A DNA stretch of 64,000 nucleotides from Mycetocola reblochoni REB411 (GCF_900163835.1 NZ_FUKR01000032.1:146080-210079); one strand, 5' to 3'. Shown: positions 15,322 to 24,151, counted from the stretch's first letter. The notes: generated by a model not told the origin, from the letters alone. Numbers and translations are program-made.

Positions 15322-16068
15322 TCACGCCTCGCCGAAACCGGAGGAGATCAGCTCGCACAACGCGTCGACCGCGTCGGCGGCCTGCGGGCCGGTGGCCTCG
15401 ATCGACGCCGTCGCCCCGGAGACGAGCCCCAGGCCCATGATGCCGAGCAGACTCCTGGCGTTGACCCCGTTGATCGTCACATCGGCGTCGAAGGTGCTCG
15501 CCAGGCGCACGAAATCCGCGGCAGGGCGCGCGTGCAATCCCTCGGAGTTGACCAGGGTCGCCTCACCGTGCACGGCCCCAGACGAATCCGACGCCGAACC
15601 AGTCGATGCCGCGCCCGTCGGAGTCGGTTGCGGCCCAACCGCCGCCGATTCAACAGCCGATGCCGTCGGCTTCCCCTGCGCGTCGTCCCCTGCGGTGCGC
15701 CGCAGGGAGCTCTCCGCCGCCGCGACGACCTCGGCCAAGCCCTGCCCCGTCTGCGCGGCGACGGCCGCCGCCACGGCACCCTCGACGAAGGCGGCGTCCG
15801 CGATCACGAACCTCTCGGGACGGTCGATGAGCTCCAGCACCGACTCCGCGGTCATCACGGCGGAGCCGAGGTCGGCGATGATCACCGCTTCGCCGTCGCC
15901 GATGCTCTCGCAGGCGGCCTCGATCAGTGCGTAGTCCGTGCCGATCCCCCCGTCGGCTCTGCCTCCGGCCGGGATCAGGCGGACATCGGCCGCCATCTGC
16001 GCGGCGATGTCCCGCGTCCCCTCGGCCACCAGAGCCGAATGCGAGACCAGGATGACGGAGACGCTCAC
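15322..16068 (-). CDS. dhaM: DhaM: PTS EIIA-like phosphotransferase fused to HPr
   Basis: 248 aa, GTG start overlapping the dhaL stop by 4 nt. Residues 1-125 are the DhaM EIIA-like (mannose-type) domain with the phospho-accepting His10 in ILVSHSALVAEG and the SAVMTAES motif. An Ala/Ser/Thr-rich linker (about 126-165) joins it to an HPr domain (about 167-248) carrying EGLHARPAA with active His179. DhaM passes phosphate from the PTS to ADP held on DhaL for dihydroxyacetone phosphorylation. No EI domain is attached, so a general PTS EI encoded elsewhere is needed. Confidence 0.92.
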   Translation of the reverse strand: MSVSVILVSHSALVAEGTRDIAAQMAADVRLIPAGGRADGGIGTDYALIEAACESIGDGEAVIIADLGSAVMTAESVLELIDRPERFVIADAAFVEGAVAAAVAAQTGQGLAEVVAAAESSLRRTAGDDAQGKPTASAVESAAVGPQPTPTGAASTGSASDSSGAVHGEATLVNSEGLHARPAADFVRLASTFDADVTINGVNARSLLGIMGLGLVSGATASIEATGPQAADAVDALCELISSGFGEA

Positions 16069-16697
16069 GACACAGCCGTCACGGCGGCAGCCAGAAGCAG
16101 AGCGGTGGACTCGGCACCCGGATCCCTGTGGCCGGCCGAGCGGTCACCGAGATAGCTGGCCCTCCCCTTCGTCGCGACGAGGGGCTCGGTCGCCTCTGCG
16201 CCGGCGCGCGCTGCGTCCGCGGCGGCGACGAGCGCCTTCTCCGCGGACTCCCCCGCCCCCGACGCAGCCGATGCCGCATCGGCTGCCGGACCCCAGGCGT
16301 CATTCATGGTCTTCTCCCCCCGCGTGGATTTTCCACGCTCGGCGACACCCTCGGCTGCAGCGGTGAGTGCGGTCGCGAGGGTCTCGGCACTCCACTCCGG
16401 CTCCCCCGCCGTCGCCCGGGAGGCCCGCGCGAAGGCCGTGCCGTACAGCGGGCCGGCGGCGCCCCCGACCGTCGAGATCAAGGCCGAGGCGACGACCTTG
16501 AGAACCTCGGCGGGAGTCGTCGCGTCGGCCAGTCCGGAGACACGGTCCGCCGCCGCCTGGAAGCCTCGGTCCAGGTTCTCCCCGTGGTCCCCGTCACCGA
16601 TCGCGCGGTCGAGACCGTTCAGGCGATCCCTCTCCCCCACCAGTGTCGCTGCCGCCTCCGCGATCCAGCGTCGAGCCCATGCCGTGTCAAGTGTCAT
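16065..16697 (-). CDS. dhaL: DhaL, ADP-binding subunit of PTS-dependent dihydroxyacetone kinase
   Basis: 210 aa from ATG 16697 with an AGGCAGGGA site upstream; the longer frame upstream lacks homology and overlaps dhaK. The magnesium/nucleotide motif GDGDHGENLDRG (34-45) with Asp30, Asp35 and Asp37 matches the E. coli DhaL spacing, followed by GGAAGPLYGTAF and the MNDAW and GRASYLGDRS segments. DhaL holds ADP, which DhaM rephosphorylates, and hands phosphate to dihydroxyacetone on DhaK. It lies 38 bp after dhaK. Confidence 0.95.
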   Translation of the reverse strand: MTLDTAWARRWIAEAAATLVGERDRLNGLDRAIGDGDHGENLDRGFQAAADRVSGLADATTPAEVLKVVASALISTVGGAAGPLYGTAFARASRATAGEPEWSAETLATALTAAAEGVAERGKSTRGEKTMNDAWGPAADAASAASGAGESAEKALVAAADAARAGAEATEPLVATKGRASYLGDRSAGHRDPGAESTALLLAAAVTAVS

Positions 16698-16735
16698 CGT
16701 TCCCTGCCTCTTCTCTGTCCCTGATCGGTGATCGG

Positions 16736-17749
16736 TCATTCCCCGTGCGGGCCGCGCCGGACCAGAGCGGGCGTATCGACGGGTGCATCCCACAGCTCGG
16801 TGAGCTCCGGGTCAAGGTGGAGGATCGTCACGGACGCGCCCTGCATCTCCAGGGCCGTCACGTAGTTGCCGACGAGCGAGCGGTCGATGATGATGCCGCG
16901 CTCGTCGAGGAGCGCGGCGACCGAGCCGAACAACAGGTGCAACTCGGACAACGGCGTCCCGCCCATGCCGTTCACCAGCACCAGGACACGCTCACCCTTC
17001 GCGACCTCGAGGTCCTCCAGGATCGGGGCGAGCAGTCGCGCCGCGATGTGGTCGGCGTCCTCAGCGGGGATGCGAGCCCGTCCGGGCTCGCCATGAATGC
17101 CGATGCCGATCTCGATCTCGTCGTCGGCGAGGTCGAAGCTCGGCACCCCGGCGTGCGGCACCGTGCAGGCACTGAGCGCCACCCCCATGCTTCGCACCCT
17201 GGACACGACCGTGCGCGCGACCGAGGCGACGGCCTCGAGGTCGTCTCCCCGTTCCGCCGCCGCACCGGCGATCTTCTCGACGAGAAGCGTCCCGGCGACG
17301 CCGCGCCTGCCCGCCGTGTACAGCGAGTCGCGGACGGCCACGTCGTCGTCGACGAGCACGCTCTCCACCGTGACGCCTTCGAGCTCGGCGAGCTCGGCCG
17401 CGGTCTCGAAGTTCAGCACATCACCCGTGTAGTTCTTGACGATGAACAGGACACCGCGCCCGGAGTCGACGCTCTGCGCCGCGGCGACGATCGGGTCGGG
17501 CGTCGGCGAGGTGAACACCGGACCGGGGACAGCGGCGTCGAGCATCCCGCGCCCGACGAAGCCGGCATGGAGCGGCTCATGTCCACTCCCTCCCCCGCTG
17601 AGGAGCGCGACCTTGCCCTGGACGGGGGCGTCGACGCGCCGGACCGCCAGGGTGTCCCCCACCCGTGCGACCCGGCCGGACTCGGCCCGCAGGAACCCCG
17701 CGATCGACTCCGCGACAACGTTGTGAGGATCGTTGATCAGCTTCTTCAT
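16736..17749 (-). CDS. dhaK: DhaK, dihydroxyacetone-binding kinase subunit
   Basis: 337 aa, ATG with a GGGAGTGGAG site upstream. It contains the glycine-rich SGGGSGHEP (51-59), KNYTGD with Asp110, and GIGIHGEPG with His219, the residue that covalently binds dihydroxyacetone. First gene of dhaK-dhaL-dhaM, which feeds dihydroxyacetone (often from glycerol) into glycolysis as DHAP. No DhaR regulator or glycerol dehydrogenase gene is adjacent. Confidence 0.95.
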   Translation of the reverse strand: MKKLINDPHNVVAESIAGFLRAESGRVARVGDTLAVRRVDAPVQGKVALLSGGGSGHEPLHAGFVGRGMLDAAVPGPVFTSPTPDPIVAAAQSVDSGRGVLFIVKNYTGDVLNFETAAELAELEGVTVESVLVDDDVAVRDSLYTAGRRGVAGTLLVEKIAGAAAERGDDLEAVASVARTVVSRVRSMGVALSACTVPHAGVPSFDLADDEIEIGIGIHGEPGRARIPAEDADHIAARLLAPILEDLEVAKGERVLVLVNGMGGTPLSELHLLFGSVAALLDERGIIIDRSLVGNYVTALEMQGASVTILHLDPELTELWDAPVDTPALVRRGPHGE

Positions 17750-17807
17750 GCTCCACTCCCTGGGTCAGGTCCCACCGGAGGGCGCCACTGCCCGTCCGGG
17801 CGGGCCG

Positions 17808-18860
17808 TCAGCTCTGGACCGAACGCACCCACGAGTCCAGTTTGGCCTGCGCCGCGCCACTGTCAATCGACCCGGCCGCCGTCGCCATCGCCGCGACGAA
17901 GCGATCACGCATGGGCTCCTGCGCGAGCGTCGCGTCGAGCGACAGCTCGTACGCGATGATCCCGGCGGCCGCGTTGAGTAGGACGATGTCCCTGACCGGC
18001 CCCTTCTCCCCGTCCAGCACCCGCCGGACCACGGCGGCGTTCTCGTCCGGAGTCCCCCCGATCAGCGCGGAGATGTCGACCAGCGGGATGCCGAGATCCC
18101 TCGGGTCAAGGTCGTGCTCGGTGACCGAGCCGCGGTTGACCTCCCAGATGTGGCTGTGCCCCGTTGTGGTCAGTTCGTCGAGGCCGTCGTCGCCGCGGAA
18201 CACCAGAGCGGTCGCCCCCCTGGTCTGGAACACGCCGACCATGAGCGGCACGACCGAGAGCTTGGCGACGCCGATCGCCGAGGCCTCCGGACGCGCCGGG
18301 TTGCACAGCGGACCAAGGAAGTTGAAGACGGTCGGTACGCCAAGCTCCGCCCTGACCGCTGCCGCGTGCCGGAATCCCGGGTGGAAGGCCGAGGCGTTGA
18401 CGAAGGTGATCCCGATGTCCTCGAGAACGGCTGCGACCCTCTCCGCCGGTAGCTGCGCGGGGATGCCCAGCGCCCCGAGGACGTCCGACGATCCCGACAG
18501 CGAACTCGCCGCACGGTTGCCGTGCTTGATCACCGGCACGCCGGACCCCGCAACGACCAGAGCGGCCATGGTCGAGACGTTCACCGTTCCGAACCGGTCT
18601 CCCCCGGTTCCGACGATGTCGACGCCCCACGGTGAGACGGGAAGCGGCACCGCGTGGTCGAGCGCCGCGTCGCGGAACCCCACGATCTCGTCGACGGTCT
18701 CGCCCTTCGCGCTCAGGGCGACGAGGAACGCGGCGAGCTGAGCCGGCGTGACCTCGCCCCTCATGACCTGCTCCATGGCCCAGCTCGCTTCGGAGACAGT
18801 GAGATCAGTGCCGTCGAGAAGCGCGAGAAGAACAGAGGACCACGTGGGAGCAGCAATCAT
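17808..18860 (-). CDS. trpD: TrpD, anthranilate phosphoribosyltransferase
   Basis: 350 aa. The PRPP-binding loop GTGGD (84-88), KHGNRAASS (112-120) and the anthranilate-binding SAFHPGFRHA and FNFLGPLCNP segments are all present. It makes N-(5-phosphoribosyl)anthranilate in tryptophan synthesis. The gene stands alone, away from other trp genes, and is divergent from ctaE-qcrCAB, the same arrangement as in mycobacteria. A TAGACT box 6 nt before the ATG and no ribosome-binding site suggest a leaderless mRNA. Confidence 0.95.
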   Translation of the reverse strand: MIAAPTWSSVLLALLDGTDLTVSEASWAMEQVMRGEVTPAQLAAFLVALSAKGETVDEIVGFRDAALDHAVPLPVSPWGVDIVGTGGDRFGTVNVSTMAALVVAGSGVPVIKHGNRAASSLSGSSDVLGALGIPAQLPAERVAAVLEDIGITFVNASAFHPGFRHAAAVRAELGVPTVFNFLGPLCNPARPEASAIGVAKLSVVPLMVGVFQTRGATALVFRGDDGLDELTTTGHSHIWEVNRGSVTEHDLDPRDLGIPLVDISALIGGTPDENAAVVRRVLDGEKGPVRDIVLLNAAAGIIAYELSLDATLAQEPMRDRFVAAMATAAGSIDSGAAQAKLDSWVRSVQS

Positions 18861-18872
18861 GTGCCCAGTCTA
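18861..18872 (-). promoter_or_regulatory. Candidate -10 (TAGACT) of leaderless trpD
   Basis: On the minus strand TAGACT (18872-18867) is followed by GGGCAC and the trpD ATG. The 6-nt spacing puts the transcription start at the A of the start codon. Confidence 0.45.
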
Positions 18873-18925
18873 TCGAGCCACTCCCCCGGTCCTCGCGCAC
18901 CACGACGGGCGGAAACGGCCCAAAC

Positions 18926-18944
18926 TTAGGTGAGCCTAATCCAG
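18926..18944. promoter_or_regulatory. DtxR/IdeR-like iron box between trpD and ctaE
   Basis: TTAGGTGAGCCTAATCCAG matches the DtxR-family 19-bp box (TTAGGTGAGCCTAACCTAA in one orientation of the streptomycete consensus) at 16 of 19 positions, with a perfect TTAGG...CCTAA core. It lies about 66 bp upstream of trpD and about 65 bp upstream of the ctaE GTG. Confidence 0.5.
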
Positions 18945-18995
18945 AGAACAGCGAAACGCGAGAGCCAGGTGCAAAAACCACGTCGAACTATCAGC

Positions 18996-19008
18996 CATAA
19001 TGGAGCAT
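18996..19008 (+). promoter_or_regulatory. Candidate -10 (CATAAT) of ctaE-qcrCAB
   Basis: CATAAT at 18996-19001 lies 7 nt before the GTG at 19009, so transcription would start at that GTG. It overlaps the alternative ATG at 19000, which argues against that start. Confidence 0.35.
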
Positions 19009-19638
19009 GTGACGAGCACTTCAGTGAACTATGCGACAAGAGCGCCCAAGATCAACAGGCCCAACACCGTTGCGGTCGGGACGATCGTGTGGCTCGGCAG
19101 CGAGGTTATGTTCTTCGCCGGGCTGTTCGCGATCTACTTCACCCTCAGGTCGGTCGCCCCCGAGCTCTGGGAGCACAACACCGCGTTGCTGAACGTGCCG
19201 TTCGCTCTCGTGAACACCACGATCCTCGTGCTGTCCTCCGTCACCTGCCAGTTCGGCGTCTTCGCCGCCGAGCGCCTGCAGGCGCGTTCGACGGGCCCGA
19301 AGCCCTCGCAGTGGGGCATGGTCGAGTGGTTCTTCCTCACCTACACGCTCGGCGCGATGTTCGTCGCCGGTCAGATCTGGGAGTACGCCACCCTGGTCTC
19401 GGAGGGCGTCACGATCGCCTCCGACGCGTACGGCTCCGCCTTCTACCTGACGACCGGGTTCCACGGCCTCCACGTCGCCGGTGGCCTCATCGCCTTCCTC
19501 CTCGTCATCGGTCGCGCCTTCGCGGTGAAGAACTTCGGTCACAAGGAGGCCACGAGCGCGATCGTCGTGTCGTACTACTGGCACTTCGTCGACGTGGTCT
19601 GGATCGGCCTCTTCCTCGTCATCTACTTCCTGCAATAA
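19009..19638 (+). CDS. ctaE: CtaE, cytochrome c oxidase subunit III
   Basis: 209 aa from GTG 19009; an ATG three codons earlier (19000) is possible but would overlap the likely -10. Five membrane helices follow the N-terminal [20 protein letters not shown] segment; the family motifs [13 protein letters not shown] and [12 protein letters not shown], ending [15 protein letters not shown], are clear. It is a core subunit of the aa3 oxidase. Clustering with qcrCAB is typical of actinobacteria, whose bc1 and aa3 complexes form a supercomplex. Confidence 0.95.
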   Translation: MTSTSVNYATRAPKINRPNTVAVGTIVWLGSEVMFFAGLFAIYFTLRSVAPELWEHNTALLNVPFALVNTTILVLSSVTCQFGVFAAERLQARSTGPKPSQWGMVEWFFLTYTLGAMFVAGQIWEYATLVSEGVTIASDAYGSAFYLTTGFHGLHVAGGLIAFLLVIGRAFAVKNFGHKEATSAIVVSYYWHFVDVVWIGLFLVIYFLQ

Positions 19639-19656
19639 CACCGGAGCACATCAACC

Positions 19657-20466
19657 ATGTTTACGAAGAAGAAGCGCCAGGACTCCGCTGCCAAGAGGGG
19701 CCGACGTCACCCCCTGGCCAACGTCGCTCTGATCGCCATCGGGCTCATCGCCACCGGAGGCGCCTACGCCGGCATCTCCTCGGCCACCGCGCAGACCGAG
19801 TCGACCGTCGTCAGCCAGGCCAGCGTCGAGGACGGCGAGAAGCTGTTCCAGGCCAACTGCGCGACGTGCCACGGCTTCAACCTCGAGGGCTCGGACGAGG
19901 CGCCCAGCCTGATCGGCGTCGGCGCCGCCGCCGTCGACTTCCAGGTCGGGACGGGACGCATGCCGATGCAGGCGCACAACGTACAGGCACCGGAGAAGCC
20001 GGTGCAGTTCACCGACGACCAGATCTCGTCGCTGGCCGAGTACGTGGCCTCGGTGGCCCCCGGCCCCGCGATCCCGGAGGAGCAGTACCTCGACGCCGAC
20101 GGCGACGCCGCGAACGGTGCCGAGCTGTTCCGCATCAACTGCGCGATGTGCCACAACGTGGCCGGCGCCGGTGGCGCACTGACCGAGGGCAAGTACGCCC
20201 CCTCGCTCATGGGCGTGTCCGAGGCACACATCTACGAGGCCATGATCACCGCCCCGCAGAACATGCCCGTCTTCAACGACATGAACCTCTCCCCCGAAGA
20301 CAAGCGCGACATCATCACCGCGCTCAAGTTCATGGAGAACGAGGTCTCGGTCGGTGGGCACCCCCTCAGCTCTCTCGGCCCCGTCGCCGAGGGTCTGTTC
20401 ATCTGGATCTTCGGTCTGGGCTCGATCATCGCCGTCACGGTGTGGATCACCGCGAAGTCGAACTAG
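19657..20466 (+). CDS. qcrC: QcrC, diheme cytochrome c subunit of the bc1 complex
   Basis: 269 aa. An N-terminal signal anchor (about 21-40), two c-type haem sites CATCH (68-72) and CAMCH (162-166), and a C-terminal membrane helix (about 245-263). The two haems relay electrons directly from the Rieske centre to the oxidase, replacing a mobile cytochrome c. Candidate methionine ligands are in GRMPMQ and QNMPVF. Second gene of the ctaE-qcrC-qcrA-qcrB operon. Confidence 0.96.
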   Translation: MFTKKKRQDSAAKRGRRHPLANVALIAIGLIATGGAYAGISSATAQTESTVVSQASVEDGEKLFQANCATCHGFNLEGSDEAPSLIGVGAAAVDFQVGTGRMPMQAHNVQAPEKPVQFTDDQISSLAEYVASVAPGPAIPEEQYLDADGDAANGAELFRINCAMCHNVAGAGGALTEGKYAPSLMGVSEAHIYEAMITAPQNMPVFNDMNLSPEDKRDIITALKFMENEVSVGGHPLSSLGPVAEGLFIWIFGLGSIIAVTVWITAKSN

Positions 20467-20511
20467 ATCCCCCAGACACCCACACACAGCACAGCAGGAG
20501 TAAGGAGCACA

Positions 20512-21585
20512 ATGGCACACGACGACAACAGCGGCGCGGAGCTCGCCGCTGCCGCCTCGTCAGACCACGGCCCCGAGAACAACGTTTCCACGGGCACGGC
20601 GGTCGTCGCCAACGATGCAGTCGAGAACCCCGGGTTCCCCCCGCACCGTCAGCGGGTCACGGACCTCAACCCGAAGAAGGAGCGGACCGCCGAGCGGACC
20701 GTCTACACCCTCTTCTACCTCTCGATCATCGGCAGCGTCTGGGCCATCGCGGCGTACATGCTGTTCCCGATCGAGCCGGAGAACCTGCTCTCCGTCCGGT
20801 TGAACAACCTCTTCATCGGTGTCGGCGTCGCGCTGGCCCTTCTCGGCATCGGCATCGGTGCCGTGCACTGGGCGAAGGCGCTCATGGCCGATCACGAGAC
20901 GATCGACGAGCGCCACCCCGTGCGCGGCACCGATGAGACCCGCGCGCGCGCCGTCGAGATCTTCGAGACCGCGAACGAGGAGTCCGGCTTCGGCCGTCGC
21001 ACCCTGATCCGCAACAGCCTGCTCGGCGCGCTCGTGGCGTTCCCGCTCCCCGCCGTCGTGCTCTTCCGCGGCCTTGCGCCCGAGGGCCAGGACCCGGTCG
21101 CACTGCTCAACGAGACCGCTTGGGAGGCCGGCACCCGGCTGGCGCGCGACCCCTCCGGTGTGCCCATCAAGGCATCGGACGTGACGCTCGGCTCCGCGTT
21201 CCACGTCATCCCCGAGGGCCTCAGCGAGATGGACCACATGCTCGAGGAGAAGGCCAAGGCGATCGTCCTCCTCATGCGGCTCAAGCCGGAGGACCTCAAC
21301 GAGCGCGAGGACCGCAAGGGCTGGTCGTACGACGGCATCGTCGCCTACTCGAAGGTCTGCACGCACGTCGGATGCCCCGTCGCCCTGTACGAGCAGCAGA
21401 CGCACCACCTGCTGTGCCCGTGCCACCAGTCACAGTTCGATGTCACCAACCACTGCGCCGTCATCTTCGGACCGGCCGCCCGTCCCCTTCCGCAGCTTCC
21501 GATCGCCGTCGACGATGAGGGCTACCTCATCGCGCAGAGCGACTTCCAGGAGGCCGTCGGACCGAGCTTCTGGGAGCGTCATTGA
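20512..21585 (+). CDS. qcrA: QcrA, Rieske iron-sulfur subunit
   Basis: 357 aa. A long hydrophilic N terminus is followed by three membrane helices (about 68-85, 100-118 and 165-185), as in actinobacterial QcrA, then the [2Fe-2S] ligand boxes CTHVGC and CPCHQS at about 283 and 303. An RRTLIRN twin-arginine-like stretch before the third helix fits Tat-assisted insertion; tatA/tatC are in this window. A GGAG ribosome-binding site precedes the ATG. Its stop overlaps the qcrB TTG start by 4 nt. Confidence 0.95.
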   Translation: MAHDDNSGAELAAAASSDHGPENNVSTGTAVVANDAVENPGFPPHRQRVTDLNPKKERTAERTVYTLFYLSIIGSVWAIAAYMLFPIEPENLLSVRLNNLFIGVGVALALLGIGIGAVHWAKALMADHETIDERHPVRGTDETRARAVEIFETANEESGFGRRTLIRNSLLGALVAFPLPAVVLFRGLAPEGQDPVALLNETAWEAGTRLARDPSGVPIKASDVTLGSAFHVIPEGLSEMDHMLEEKAKAIVLLMRLKPEDLNEREDRKGWSYDGIVAYSKVCTHVGCPVALYEQQTHHLLCPCHQSQFDVTNHCAVIFGPAARPLPQLPIAVDDEGYLIAQSDFQEAVGPSFWERH

Positions 21586-23201
21586 GTACCGCCACAGCAT
21601 CACAGGCGTCAGCCTCGACCGCGAAGAAGTCGGGTGGCTTCACCGGCAAGGCCGCGAACTACCTCGACGAGCGGACGAGCATCTCCGGTGCGGTCAAGGA
21701 GTTCGGCCGTAAGGTCTTCCCCGACCACTGGTCCTTCCTCCTCGGCGAGGTCGCGCTGTTCAGCTTCGTCGTCATCCTCCTGACCGGCTCGTTCCTGACG
21801 TTCTTCTTCCAGGCGTCCATGGCCGAGGTGCACTACGACGGGTCGTACGTGCCGCTCAAGGGCGTCGAGATGTCGATCGCCATGGCCTCGACCCTCGACA
21901 TCTCCTTCGACATCCGCGGCGGGCTCCTCGTGCGCCAGATGCACCACTGGGCGGCCCTGCTGTTCGTCGCGTCGATCGGCCTGCACATGCTGCGGGTGTT
22001 CTTCACGGGTGCGTTCCGCAAGCCGCGCGAGCTCAACTGGGTGATCGGCTTCGTCCTGTTCATCCTGGCCATGGCTGAGGGCTTCACCGGGTACTCGCTC
22101 CCCGACGACGTGCTCTCCGGAAACGGCCTGCGCATCATCGACGGCATCATCAAGGGCATCCCCCTCGTCGGTACCTGGATCTCGTTCCTGCTCTTCGGCG
22201 GCGAGTTCCCCGGGACGGCGATCGTCGGACGCCTCTACACCCTGCACATCCTGTTGCTACCGGCGATCCTCGTCCTGTTCCTCGCCCTGCACCTCGTGTT
22301 CGTGATCGTGCACAAGCACACGCAGTACGCCGGGCCGGGCCGCACCGAGAAGAACGTCGTCGGTTTCCCGATCCTCCCGGTGTACGCGGCGAAGGCCGGC
22401 GGCTTCTTCTTCATCGTCTTCGGTGTGATCGCGCTCATCGCGTCGTTCTTCACCATCAACCCGATTTGGAACTACGGCCCGTACGACCCCTCCCCCGTGT
22501 CAGCCGGTACGCAGCCGGACTGGTACATCGGGTTCGCGGATGGCGCGCTCCGACTCGTACCGCCGCACTGGGAGTTCGTGCTGTTCGACCGGACCTGGTC
22601 GTTCAACATCCTCGCCCCGCTGATCATCATCGGCATCTTCATCGTGCTTGTGCTGATCTACCCGTTCATCGAGGCCTGGATCACCGGTGACAAGCGCGAG
22701 CACCACATCCTCGATCGTCCCCGCAACGCCCCGACCCGTACGGCCATCGGTGCAGCCGGTGTCACGTTCTACGCGGCCATGTGGGCGGCGGCCAGCTCCG
22801 ACCTGATCGCGACACACTTCCATCTGACGATGGAGGGCGTGATCCATGCGCTGCAGGCGATGCTGATCCTCGGACCGTTCGTGGCGTACTTCATCACGAA
22901 GCGCGTCTGCCTCGCACTGCAGAAGAAGGACCGCGAGATCGCTCTGCACGGCTTCGAGTCGGGCCGCATCGTTCGCCTGCCCGGAGGCGAATTCATCGAG
23001 GTGCACGAGCCCCTCGACGAGTACGAGAGGTGGCGCCTGGTCAGCTTCGAGTCGCACGCACCCGTGATCCTCCGGCCCAACGCCGAGGGCAAGATCACGA
23101 ACAAGGCGCGGCTGCGTTCGGCCCTGTCCCGCTGGTTCTTCGAGGACCGGATCGCGCCGGCCACCAAGAAGGAGCTCGAGAGCGGCCACGACGGCCACTG
23201 A
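21582..23201 (+). CDS. qcrB: QcrB, cytochrome b subunit of the bc1 complex
   Basis: 539 aa with a TTG start inside the qcrA stop (TTGA). Nine or so membrane helices, with haem-b histidines in QMHHWAALLF...IGLHMLR and HILLLPAILVLFLALHLVFVIVHKH. The Qo-site loop reads PDWYIGF, the actinobacterial variant of PEW. The C-terminal extension of about 110 residues (ALQKKDREIALHGFESGRIVRLP) is characteristic of this phylum. Last gene of the operon, followed by a terminator. Confidence 0.96.
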   Translation: MSTATASQASASTAKKSGGFTGKAANYLDERTSISGAVKEFGRKVFPDHWSFLLGEVALFSFVVILLTGSFLTFFFQASMAEVHYDGSYVPLKGVEMSIAMASTLDISFDIRGGLLVRQMHHWAALLFVASIGLHMLRVFFTGAFRKPRELNWVIGFVLFILAMAEGFTGYSLPDDVLSGNGLRIIDGIIKGIPLVGTWISFLLFGGEFPGTAIVGRLYTLHILLLPAILVLFLALHLVFVIVHKHTQYAGPGRTEKNVVGFPILPVYAAKAGGFFFIVFGVIALIASFFTINPIWNYGPYDPSPVSAGTQPDWYIGFADGALRLVPPHWEFVLFDRTWSFNILAPLIIIGIFIVLVLIYPFIEAWITGDKREHHILDRPRNAPTRTAIGAAGVTFYAAMWAAASSDLIATHFHLTMEGVIHALQAMLILGPFVAYFITKRVCLALQKKDREIALHGFESGRIVRLPGGEFIEVHEPLDEYERWRLVSFESHAPVILRPNAEGKITNKARLRSALSRWFFEDRIAPATKKELESGHDGH

Positions 23202-23220
23202 TCGCCACCGCAGGAGCACC

Positions 23221-23259
23221 GCTGGGCCCCGACCGTCTGTGAGACGGCCGGGGCCCAGC
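23221..23259 (+). terminator. Terminator of ctaE-qcrCAB
   Basis: An 18-bp stem with one mismatch (GCTGGGCCCCGACCGTCT with its complement) and a 3-nt loop, followed by CGGGTTTGT, 20 bp after the qcrB stop. Confidence 0.88.
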
Positions 23260-24087
23260 CGGGTTTGTGGGTGCGAGCACATCGATGTAACTGGAGCGAG
23301 CTCCTGTGCCACGGATGCGAGCACGGGGTCGGAGCCGTCTGACGACGAGCGCGAGGCCCTGTCCCTGCGACGACGGTGAACGTGACATCGTGGCGTCCGA
23401 CCCTGGCGAGCTGCACCAGTGCGAGCCTCCCGACGATGCAGGGTTCCACCGCACGGCGGCTTCATCGTCGCTGCTGACACCGCATCACACCACGGGCACC
23501 GTCGCGGTCTCCGTCATGAGGGTGAAAGCCCGCGCGGGCACTCCCCGTCCGAGGCGCGGACGGTCGTGAGCCCTGACGGTCGAGAGCCCGGTCCGTCGGC
23601 CGAACGGTCCCTGTCTGCACTCCCGGTGCGAGCCACGCACACCCGTCTGCCGCGAGGAGCCTGGTTCTTGGCGCTCGTCGCTTGGCGCGGCATGCCCGAC
23701 GCCAGACGTCAGAACGCTGAGCTCACGGCTCCGCGCGTCGACGACGCCAGGAAGAACCCGGCAGATCCCGCCCGGAGAACTCGGGCCGGCACGAGGACGA
23801 GGACGAGGACGAGCACGACGAGGACAGGATCACAGACATGGCCACAGGCACGACCACGAGCACGCCCATGACCGCGGGCGCCGCCAGACTCGCTTCGAGA
23901 GTTGGGCCCGCCCGGACCGTGATGCATCCCGGCCGGTGTCGCTGCGAAGATGCTCTCGCACCGGGCACCCGGCACCGGGCACCGGGCGCCGGGCTCCGAG
24001 ATGCCCCCTGCCTGCGGCGCCTGCCGGCAGACGCCGCCGCCGTCTGGGCTCGCGTTGGTCCGTGGTCAACACCGTCGCACCGGTCAT
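23260..24087. other. 828-bp gene-free interval with short tandem repeats
   Basis: Between two terminators. No frame shows family motifs, a good start or the usual third-position bias over its full length. It holds GACGAG-type hexamer repeats at about 23790-23824 and CACCGGG-type heptamer repeats at about 23960-23994. No tRNA, RNase P, tmRNA or 6S RNA signature was recognised. A decayed gene is possible. Confidence 0.6.
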
Positions 24088-24128
24088 ACACGCAGGGACC
24101 CGCTCGTTTCGAGCGGGTCCCTGCGTGT
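24088..24128 (-). terminator. 19-bp perfect hairpin ending the ctaC-ctaD-ctaF-GNAT operon
   Basis: A 19-bp perfect stem with a TTT loop lies 23 bp past the GNAT stop on the minus strand. Confidence 0.88.
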
Positions 24129-24151
24129 GGCTCCGGCGATCGGGCGAGGTA

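Noticed and set aside
17751..17756. GTGGAG before dhaK as a MraZ box
   Set aside because: A single copy that forms part of the ribosome-binding site; no second copy at 10-nt spacing.
23515..23600. RNase P RNA-like fragment (GGTGAAA near 23520)
   Set aside because: Only a short match; the conserved 5' element and pairing partners of rnpB are absent.
23790..23994. Possible CRISPR or repeat-protein array
   Set aside because: The repeats are 6-7 bp tandem units without spacers of constant length, and no cas genes are present.
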